A stretch of 49,418 nucleotides of DNA from Verrucomicrobiales bacterium (GTDB lineage: Bacteria; Verrucomicrobiota; Verrucomicrobiia; Limisphaerales; UBA11320): positions 1 to 49,418 of the forward strand of contig JAEUHE010000045.1 in the NCBI GenBank assembly GCA_016793885.1, read 5' to 3'. This document shows, in pieces, positions 36,734 to 43,483 of the stretch; within the stretch, counting starts at the first letter, position 1; each line of letters starts with the position of its first letter. The notes under the pieces were generated by a model. The model did no database searches. It was not told the origin of the DNA and saw only the letters and a list, made by a program, of their open reading frames with translations. The position numbers were made by a program, and so were the translations under genes.

Positions 36734-37795
36734 ATGCTGGTCATTGATTCCGAGACAGTTTTGTTGAAGAAGAGAGTTCCGCTCACCATCACTCGCGGCA
36801 CGCGGGCTGAGTCTCGATTGCTGTGGGTGAGGGTCTGTTCCGAGGGGATTGAGGGGTGGGGCGAGGCTGGAGAATTCTCCGTTGGTCCTCTGCGTCAAGA
36901 TCTTGCGGAGCTTGAAACTCAAGCTCAGAGAGTGGCCAGCATGTTGGCCAAGGAAGACCCATTCGACCGGGCGGCCATGGAGCATGTGATGTTGCGTGCG
37001 CAAGTTCCTTCAGCGCTGCGGGCGGCGGTGGACCAAGCGTTGTGGGATTGGAGCGGGAAGCGTCTTGGCCAGCCGGTCTGGCGTCTGCTGGGGCTTTCTT
37101 CCTCCGGAGCTGTCCCGACCTCGGTTACGATAGGAATCTGTGCGCCTGAAGTGGCCCAACAGCGCGTTCATGAATGGCAGCTCGCAGGCGAAGTTCAGGC
37201 TTTCAAGGTCAAGCTAGGGTCTCCGCTGGGTTTGGAAGCGGATCGAGCGATGTTCCAAGCGATCCGATCTCTGCTCCCCGATGGATTTCATATCAGCGTG
37301 GATGCGAACGGTGGATGGGATCCGGCGCAGGCGATCGAGATGAGCCGGTGGCTGGCGGATCGGGGGGTTGATCATCTTGAGCAACCACTGGCGCGCGGCC
37401 GGGAAAAGGAGATGGTAGAGGTGTGTGGGAAATCTGCCCTGCCGATTCTCTTGGATGAAAGCTGCTTCACGAGTGCCGACATCCCCGACCTGGCGGAGAT
37501 ATGCCACGGGATCAACATCAAATTGTACAAGTGCGGCGGTGTCTCGGAGGCGCTTCGGATGATCGCGGTGGCGCGGGCTCATGATTTAAAGGTCATGCTT
37601 GGATGCTATGGAAACTCCGCGTTGGGCAACACCGCCGCGGCTCATCTGGGGACCTTGGTAGATTACCTGGACCTCGATAGTCATCTCAACCTGGTCGATG
37701 ATCCTTTCCAGGGCGCGAGTTGGATCGGCGGCCATCTTCAGCTTTCCAGCCTGCCCGGTTTTGGTGTCAGCCATGAGCACGTCCCGACCCACTAA
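36734..37795 (+). CDS. dgcA: Enolase-superfamily epimerase, probable N-acyl-D-glutamate racemase (DgcA-like)
   Basis: The product has 353 residues from the ATG at 36734; an upstream in-frame ATG at 36698 is possible. It resembles the dipeptide epimerase branch of the enolase superfamily: KVK (158-160), metal ligands Asp190 (VDANGGW), Glu216 (LEQPL) and Asp241 (DES), and second catalytic Lys near 263/266 (IKLYKCGG). It overlaps the following DUF1611 gene by 23 bases. In other bacteria a DUF1611 N-acyltransferase (DgcN) and an enolase-superfamily racemase (DgcA) together turn D-glutamate into N-acetyl-L-glutamate, so I assign this pair by homology and context. An L-Ala-D/L-Glu epimerase remains possible. 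Confidence 0.75.
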   Translation: MLVIDSETVLLKKRVPLTITRGTRAESRLLWVRVCSEGIEGWGEAGEFSVGPLRQDLAELETQAQRVASMLAKEDPFDRAAMEHVMLRAQVPSALRAAVDQALWDWSGKRLGQPVWRLLGLSSSGAVPTSVTIGICAPEVAQQRVHEWQLAGEVQAFKVKLGSPLGLEADRAMFQAIRSLLPDGFHISVDANGGWDPAQAIEMSRWLADRGVDHLEQPLARGREKEMVEVCGKSALPILLDESCFTSADIPDLAEICHGINIKLYKCGGVSEALRMIAVARAHDLKVMLGCYGNSALGNTAAAHLGTLVDYLDLDSHLNLVDDPFQGASWIGGHLQLSSLPGFGVSHEHVPTH

Positions 37796-38840
37796 ACTCA
37801 CCTCCGGTCAAAAGGCCGCCATCCTGCAGCATGGCGGTTTGACGGGAGTCGTTAACGGCAAGACCGGACTTTCTTTGCTCCGTTACAGCGAGGCCGAGAT
37901 CGTGGTGGTGATTGATGAGGAGAATGCCGGTCGTTCGCTGCGTGAAATCACGGGGCTTCCACTGGCGAAAGATATCCCGATCGTGGCGACCACCCATGAG
38001 GCGCTCCGGTTCCACCCGGATGTTTTGGCCATTGGTGTCGCTTTCTCCGGAGGAAAGCTCCCGGAGGCGTGGCTCGGCGCCGTTCGCGAGGCCGTGCGTC
38101 ACGGCGTCTGCATTCAGAATGGCCTTCATACCCGTCTGAATGAGGATCCCGTGATCCGCAGTTTGCTGCGTCCCAGTCAGTGGGTCTGGGATATGCGGCA
38201 AGAGCCTCCTGACCTTCCGGTGGGGACCGGAGCTGCCCGCCACCTGGCGTGCAAGCGGGTGCTATTTGTTGGGACGGACATGAACGTCGGCAAGATGACG
38301 GCGGCCTTGGAGTTGAACCGTGCGGCGCACCAGCGCGGTATACGGTCCAAATTCATCGCCACGGGCCAGACGGGGATGATGATCGTGGGAGATGGGGTGG
38401 CTCTGGATGGCGTACGGGTGGACTACGCATCCGGTGCCATTGAGCAGCAGATGATGCTGTTTGGCCCCGACCATGAGATGCTTTTTGTCGAGGGGCAGGG
38501 CTCGCTGATCAACCCGGCTTCGACAGCCACGTTGCCGTTGATCCGCGGCTCTCAGCCGACCCATCTGATCTTGGTGCACAAGGCCGGCATGACGCATCTC
38601 AAGCGCTTTCCTCACGTCAAGGTTCCTCCGTTGAGCGAGGTGGTGAAACTGAACGAGGCGGTGGCCAGCGCGGCCGGAGCTTTTGCGCCGGCCCGAGTCA
38701 CCGGCATTGCCCTGAATGGCTGGGGTTTCAGCGATCAGGCGATCGAGGCCGAGATTCGCGTAATCGAAGCGGAGACCGGCTTGCCTTGCTGCGATGTAGT
38801 TAGAAGCGGCGGGGGGAAGTTGCTCGACACGATTGTCTAG
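37773..38840 (+). CDS. dgcN: DUF1611 protein, probable D-glutamate N-acetyltransferase (DgcN-like)
   Basis: The product has 355 residues from the ATG at 37773; the open frame starts earlier, but that part matches nothing and lies wholly inside the previous gene. A Walker-like segment, GTDMNVGKMT, lies near 165, followed by other DUF1611 landmarks such as FIATGQTGMMI and VEGQGSL. DUF1611 contains DgcN, which acetylates D-glutamate in the DgcN/DgcA pathway. The gene overlaps the dgcA-like gene by 23 bases, so translation is probably coupled. Peptidoglycan turnover would supply D-glutamate, and an amidase gene lies just downstream on the other strand. Confidence 0.8.
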   Translation: MSTSRPTKLTSGQKAAILQHGGLTGVVNGKTGLSLLRYSEAEIVVVIDEENAGRSLREITGLPLAKDIPIVATTHEALRFHPDVLAIGVAFSGGKLPEAWLGAVREAVRHGVCIQNGLHTRLNEDPVIRSLLRPSQWVWDMRQEPPDLPVGTGAARHLACKRVLFVGTDMNVGKMTAALELNRAAHQRGIRSKFIATGQTGMMIVGDGVALDGVRVDYASGAIEQQMMLFGPDHEMLFVEGQGSLINPASTATLPLIRGSQPTHLILVHKAGMTHLKRFPHVKVPPLSEVVKLNEAVASAAGAFAPARVTGIALNGWGFSDQAIEAEIRVIEAETGLPCCDVVRSGGGKLLDTIV

Positions 38841-38891
38841 CAGCAGACACCGCCTTCGCGATCCGTCGGTTCTCACTGATTGAGTGCTCCT

Positions 38892-38979
38892 CCGCGTTCT
38901 CCGTGCCTCCGCGAGAAAAGATCCCTCCCCTGACTCGGAAGGACTGCCGGAATCTCTCGCGGAGGCGCGGAGAGCGCGG
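38892..38979. repeat. Foldback repeat type F
   Basis: Positions 38892-38916 and 38955-38979 are inverted complements at 23 of 25 positions, and both departures are G:T wobble pairs, so the RNA stem would be unbroken. The arms are rich in CTCCGCG words, similar to those of type E. It fills much of the gap between dgcN and the amidase gene. I see no ORF or other signal in the rest. Confidence 0.7.
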
Positions 38980-39095
38980 CGAGTAAAGAGTCCATGGAGA
39001 GCGTGTCGGACTTGTTCCCACCCCGACCCCGAGTCATCCGAGAAATCCGCGGTTTCAACTGCTTTTTCAGGCTAGCTCCTCAAAACCGCTCCATT

Positions 39096-40133
39096 CTACC
39101 TCGCTTCATCCCTGGAACTCGCGCCGCGGTTTAACTTTCGAGCCTCGTGGATGACGCGCTCCCAGTTAAATGCCGGACCTGGATCCACTTTGTCGGTCTG
39201 GATGTGGTAGTGCCCGATCAGACCCTGATAATCCTTGAGGTCGGCGTCCGGAAGTTTTTCCCGGACCAGGTTCCCTTGCTGGTCCCGAGGGTAGTCGCAG
39301 CGGAGCTTGGGAAAAACCCGGCAGAGAGTCGCTGTCAGCCGGCTGAGGGCCTTATACTGTTCTTCGGTGAAGTCGTATTGGCGCAGAGTCTTCCCTTGGA
39401 TGGTTCCTTCGACGGCGTCGGGTCGGGCGGGCGAAGGCACGTACGCCGGGTTGAGAAGCCCGGAGTTGGCCGGATCGGTGGGGAGCTTCAGCACGGTGCG
39501 GCCATTCGCGCTCCTCTCGTACCATCTCTGCAGGCGGTCCGCCTGGTCGATCGGAAAGGCTCCCGGGCTGGCGATTTCGACTCCGACCGAGCGGCCGTTG
39601 GAAGTAGTGGCGTGCCAAGCGCGCTCTTTGGCATCCAGGGTCTGATAAATGGTGCCATCGAGGTCGATCATGAAGTGCACACTTAAGCACCTCTTGTCAT
39701 GAAGCACCTCGAAGCAACGTCGGCTCGTGCCGCTCATGTCGAAATGAATCACGAATTGGTCCACGACCTCCTGGAGCAGAGTTAGCGGCCATCCTCCTCC
39801 ACGAACTTGTTCCAGCTGCCCGGGCGAGAGCGATTCCTTGCGAACGCCAAAGCGATTCGGGGAGGCGTCCTTGGGAAGCGTCGGTTTCGACGCCTCCCAT
39901 CCTGCTTCCTGGATGGGCGCGAATCTTCGATCGACGCGATAGGCATCATAGCCGCCAGGATCCATCCAAGTGACCACTCGAGTGCCGGTGTGGAAGAGTT
40001 GGCCCGCCACGATGATTTCATCGCCTGAACGAACCAGGCGCTTTCCGGGCGGCTGGGTAGATCGACATCCGCTGCCCAGGGCCGTCAGCAGGACAATGGC
40101 GCAGCACGTGAGGTTGCGGAGAGAACGGCGCAT
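39096..40133 (-). CDS. Lipoprotein N-acetylmuramoyl-L-alanine amidase
   Basis: The product has 345 residues from the ATG at 40133; the frame opens at a TTG at 40154. It has a lipoprotein signal with a lipobox ending GSGC (Cys23). The Amidase_2/PGRP-like zinc domain (about 122-330) includes candidate ligands His130 (FVIHFD) and a later GHYHIQTDKVDPG segment, with AWHATTSN near 171. It should cleave the bond between muramic acid and L-Ala in peptidoglycan from the outer face of a membrane. The 100-residue region before the catalytic domain is unassigned. pgi lies upstream on the same strand. The converging dgcA-dgcN genes suggest a link to D-Glu recovery, by inference. Confidence 0.88.
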   Translation of the reverse strand: MRRSLRNLTCCAIVLLTALGSGCRSTQPPGKRLVRSGDEIIVAGQLFHTGTRVVTWMDPGGYDAYRVDRRFAPIQEAGWEASKPTLPKDASPNRFGVRKESLSPGQLEQVRGGGWPLTLLQEVVDQFVIHFDMSGTSRRCFEVLHDKRCLSVHFMIDLDGTIYQTLDAKERAWHATTSNGRSVGVEIASPGAFPIDQADRLQRWYERSANGRTVLKLPTDPANSGLLNPAYVPSPARPDAVEGTIQGKTLRQYDFTEEQYKALSRLTATLCRVFPKLRCDYPRDQQGNLVREKLPDADLKDYQGLIGHYHIQTDKVDPGPAFNWERVIHEARKLNRGASSRDEAR

Positions 40134-40161
40134 GGTTTTACCGTGAGTGTGCAAGGTTCGC

Positions 40162-41757
40162 TCAATCGGCCCGGTAGCCGGCGGTGAATGGGGTGTTGGC
40201 AGGGACTTTGGTGATACCCCGGCCGACGTTGGCGGACAGATGTTCGCAGATCTTGAAAATCATCTCCGGGTCATCGCTACCCAGCGAGCCGGCTAACTGG
40301 GTAACCGTGAAGGACTGACCCGGGCTGGCTTTGAGATACTTCACGACCTGGGATTGCAGGGAGATCACCGACCCGGCCGCCTTCTTGCCGGCTTCGACGC
40401 CCGGCTGATGATAGGCATTGATATTGACGAGCGTGGCATAGAGGCCGACCGCGCGTTCGAACAGCGCGATGAGCACACCGACCGAGAAGCCGGAAACCTC
40501 CGACACAATCAAGGACACCGACTCGCGCCCTTTTTCGTACAGCGCCTGACGAGTGCCCAGGTAGAAGCCGGACAGGAAGTCTCCGCTCGTGACCCCGGGC
40601 TCCACCTCCATCGAGGCCCCCGACCGATCTTTAAGCACTTCGATGAAGGTCACGAAGAAATTATGCAGGCCTTCGCGCAGCTGTTGAATGTACGCATGCT
40701 GATCCGTGGATCCCTTGTTTCCGTAGACAGCAATCCCTTGGTTTACCACCTGGCCTTCCAAGTTGAGCTCTTTGCCGAGCGATTCCATGATCAGCTGCTG
40801 GAGATATTTGCTGAACAGCTCCAGGCGGTCCTTGTAGGGCAGGACCACCATGTCCTTGGAGCCGCGTCCGTTGCCTGAGTAATACCACATGAGGGACAGC
40901 AGGGCGGCTGGATTCTTGCGGAGTTCGGTGCGACGCGTGATGTCGTCACAAGCGCGGGCGCCTTTCAGCATGCCATCGATGTCCAGTCCCTGGAGGGCCG
41001 CAGGCAGCAACCCGACCGCGGAGAGCACACTGGTTCGTCCACCGACCCAATCCCACATCGGAAAGCGGCGCAGCCAGCCGTGCTGCGTGGCATAACGATC
41101 CAGCTCGCTGCCGAAGCCGGTGACGGCCACCGCGTGAGCGGCAAAGGAAAGGCCGGCGCGCTCATAGGCTGTCTGGGCTTCCAGCATGCCGTTTCGGGTT
41201 TCCTTCGTGCCGCCGGACTTGGAGATGACAACGCAGAGGGTCTGGCCGAGTTCGGTGATCACCTGAGCGAGCACTTTGTCCATGCCATCGGGATCGGTAT
41301 TGTCGAAGAAGCTGACGCTCATCTTGTCGGTGAGCGAGTGGCCGAGCGCATGGGCTACGAATTGCGGGCCCAGTGCCGATCCGCCGATGCCAATCACCAG
41401 CAGGTTCTTGAAAGGACCACGCGCCCCGGAGATCTTTCCTCCGTGGACTTCCTCAGCGAAGGCTTTGACGGCGACGATCGTGTCCTCGATCTCTTTCGCC
41501 ATGGACGCGGTGGGCGCTAGAGACGAGTTTCGCAGCCAGTAGTGTCCTACCATCCGCTTTTCGTCAGGGTTGGCGATGCCGCCTTTTTCCAACTCAGCCA
41601 TAGCGACCAGGGCCTTCTGGATTGGGGTGGACATCGTTTGGAGAAAATCCGCTGGGAAATTCATCCGACTCAGATCAAGCGAAAGGCCGAGCTCAGGGTA
41701 GTCCGAATAAAGACTTTGAAAGCGATCCCAGAGCTGAGACTTGGAAGGTTGCGTCAT
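40162..41757 (-). CDS. pgi: Glucose-6-phosphate isomerase
   Basis: This cytoplasmic enzyme interconverts glucose 6-phosphate and fructose 6-phosphate. It has 531 residues from the ATG at 41757. Key motifs are GIGGSALGP (123-131), the phosphate-binding [11 protein letters not shown] (179-189), [15 protein letters not shown] in the C-terminal half, and the closing region with a conserved Lys. The upstream extension to 41793 is outside the family. It lies 28 bases before the amidase gene start, so the two may share a transcript. Confidence 0.96.
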   Translation of the reverse strand: MTQPSKSQLWDRFQSLYSDYPELGLSLDLSRMNFPADFLQTMSTPIQKALVAMAELEKGGIANPDEKRMVGHYWLRNSSLAPTASMAKEIEDTIVAVKAFAEEVHGGKISGARGPFKNLLVIGIGGSALGPQFVAHALGHSLTDKMSVSFFDNTDPDGMDKVLAQVITELGQTLCVVISKSGGTKETRNGMLEAQTAYERAGLSFAAHAVAVTGFGSELDRYATQHGWLRRFPMWDWVGGRTSVLSAVGLLPAALQGLDIDGMLKGARACDDITRRTELRKNPAALLSLMWYYSGNGRGSKDMVVLPYKDRLELFSKYLQQLIMESLGKELNLEGQVVNQGIAVYGNKGSTDQHAYIQQLREGLHNFFVTFIEVLKDRSGASMEVEPGVTSGDFLSGFYLGTRQALYEKGRESVSLIVSEVSGFSVGVLIALFERAVGLYATLVNINAYHQPGVEAGKKAAGSVISLQSQVVKYLKASPGQSFTVTQLAGSLGSDDPEMIFKICEHLSANVGRGITKVPANTPFTAGYRAD

Positions 41758-41810
41758 GCGTCCGCAGTGTACGAAGGAACGGCCGAAGCGCAAACACGAT
41801 TTGTGGGGGG

Positions 41811-41858
41811 AGTGACGAGTGACGAGTGATGAGTGACCCCGACCACTGACTACTGACT
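41811..41858. repeat. Heptanucleotide tandem repeats
   Basis: GACGAGT, GACGAGT and GATGAGT stand in tandem at 41814-41834, followed by two exact ACTGACT units at 41845-41858. The repeats lie between pgi and the aldo/keto reductase gene and could expand or contract by slippage. Confidence 0.65.
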
Positions 41859-41884
41859 ATTGCCCCTCGTCGGTTGGTGAATTT

Positions 41885-42760
41885 TCAATAGGTTTCGAAG
41901 ACGCGGGGGCCTTTTAGCCGCTGACGCCAGCTTCTAACCGTTCGGCGGGCGAACTGGTAGAGTCGAGACCTGCGGACAGGGAGCAGCTCGGTGTCGATGC
42001 GTTGCGCCAATTCGGAAGGGAGGTCAAAATCGGATGCCCCGCAGTTCTCCTCGACATGGGCCAGGGAGCCGGCCTTGGGGATGACGATGGTGGTCGGGTG
42101 CCGGAGGCACCAGCGCAATGCGATTTGAGCGATGCTCCTCCCGGTTTGTTGGGCGATGGCTTCCAGTGCGCCTTTAGGGTCACGCGCTCTGATCGCTGCC
42201 AGACCTTGGGCCAACGGACTGTAGGCAATGACCGTGATTCCTTGTGCCTCGCAGTATGGGATCACGTCCAACTCCATCGAACGTTCGACCACGTTATAGA
42301 CCACCTGATTCGAGACGATCGGCCGAGCGGAGGCCGCTTGAGCAGCCTTCAGCTCCGGCACTGAAAAGTTGCTAACGCCCAGGTAGCGAACCTTTCCCAT
42401 CTCGACGAGCTTGTTCAGCGCAGCGAAGGTTTCGGCGATGGGGACGGCGGCATCCGGAACGTGGACTTGGTAGAGATCAATGACGTCGGTTTTCAGCTTT
42501 CTGAGGCTGGCATCCGCTGAGCGCAGCACGTCGTCGTACCGAAGCGCTCGCAGCTTCGTGGCGATGAATACTTGATCGCGGCGGTCTTGAATAGCCTCCC
42601 CGACCAGGGCTTCGTTTCGGTATAATTCCGCGGTATCGATGAAAGTCGCACCGAGCTCGATGGCTCGTTGGATGGGCGCAACTCCATCTTCAAGGCGATA
42701 GGTGCCGAATCCGATCTCCGGAATGGATAAGGCTGTCCGCCCCAGCTGTCGCTGTCTCAT
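41885..42760 (-). CDS. Aldo/keto reductase
   Basis: The product has 291 residues from the ATG at 42760, which has an AAGGG-type ribosome site; an in-frame GTG lies two codons earlier. Counting from that GTG, the (beta/alpha)8 fold carries the catalytic tetrad Asp44 (FIDTAE), Tyr49, Lys71 (IATKLR) and His102 (YQVHVP). An NADPH-binding IPKAGS segment lies near 235. The substrate is not predictable. The gene begins 17 bases after the LEA14-like lipoprotein gene on the same strand. Confidence 0.92.
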   Translation of the reverse strand: MRQRQLGRTALSIPEIGFGTYRLEDGVAPIQRAIELGATFIDTAELYRNEALVGEAIQDRRDQVFIATKLRALRYDDVLRSADASLRKLKTDVIDLYQVHVPDAAVPIAETFAALNKLVEMGKVRYLGVSNFSVPELKAAQAASARPIVSNQVVYNVVERSMELDVIPYCEAQGITVIAYSPLAQGLAAIRARDPKGALEAIAQQTGRSIAQIALRWCLRHPTTIVIPKAGSLAHVEENCGASDFDLPSELAQRIDTELLPVRRSRLYQFARRTVRSWRQRLKGPRVFETY

Positions 42761-42777
42761 GCGCACCCTTTAAACTC

Positions 42778-43251
42778 TCAGCGACCGGCTGGTGTCGGTT
42801 GAAAGGCATTCAGGTCGAGACTGCCCTCCCGCAGGCAGCCAGCGTGACGACCGTTTGCCAGATAAACGGTACTTTCCAGGCGATAGTCCAGCTTTTGGCC
42901 CTCGACAATCGATCGCATGCGGCTGGCGAGACGAAGGTTGCTCAGGTGAAGTTGGACCGGTACCGTGGTGGAGCTGAGGCGAGGCACCTGGACAGCGTCT
43001 CCAGAGAGTCCCTTACCGAGATAGGTTCCGTCCAGATAAAGCTTGAAGACGCCGCCGTGCAGAGCGAGCGGTTGGGGGGTGGCGTTCTCGATCCGTACGG
43101 TGAACTCCATGGTCGTCTCCGTGACGGTCACCCCGGTGAATCGCACGTTGGCGAGTGTGACGTCGATTTCGGGATCGTGTTGCGGGGAGGCACAGCCGGC
43201 CAGGCAGAGTAGGAGGGCGGTCCAGAGCGACAAGCAAGTGCGGGTGCGCAT
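42778..43251 (-). CDS. LEA14/WHy-domain lipoprotein
   Basis: The product has 157 residues with a lipoprotein signal ending LAGC (Cys20). The remainder (about 30-150) is a beta-rich LEA type 2/WHy-like domain with the pattern VRFTGVTVTETTMEFTVRIE, typical of small bacterial proteins linked to desiccation or stress tolerance in this family. It is membrane-anchored and probably periplasmic. The aldo/keto reductase gene follows closely. The function in this organism is inferred only from the fold. Confidence 0.8.
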   Translation of the reverse strand: MRTRTCLSLWTALLLCLAGCASPQHDPEIDVTLANVRFTGVTVTETTMEFTVRIENATPQPLALHGGVFKLYLDGTYLGKGLSGDAVQVPRLSSTTVPVQLHLSNLRLASRMRSIVEGQKLDYRLESTVYLANGRHAGCLREGSLDLNAFQPTPAGR

Positions 43252-43340
43252 TGGGAGTCTTTAGCGGAAAGCCGGTCGGAGCGCAACTCCCGCTCCGAAG
43301 GGGCGAGCAGCCCGGATGTTGTTAAAAGTGGGTGAGGTCA

Positions 43341-43466
43341 GGGGATCCCGACTCCGTCGGGGGGGCAAAGCGGTAGAGGTCTACCGCACTCCATATGGTC
43401 AAGCACCTCGCGAAGCGTCTTGGAGTGCTGTAGCCCTCTACAGCTTTTCCACACCGACGGAGTCGG
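43341..43466. repeat. Foldback repeat type D (complete)
   Basis: CCGACTCCGTCGG at 43348-43360 and its complement at 43454-43466 form the outer stem. The inner arms 43367-43393 and 43421-43447 are inverted complements at 24 of 27 positions. Each inner arm is also a hairpin in its own right (GCGGTAGAGG-TCTACCGC on the left, GCTGTAG-CCCT-CTACAGC on the right), and bases that differ between the arms change in pairs. The left half (43341-43379) recurs in the opposite orientation at 17984-18023. It lies between the LEA14-like and AsmA-like genes. Confidence 0.85.
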
Positions 43467-43483
43467 TCATCTGCGACGTTCCG

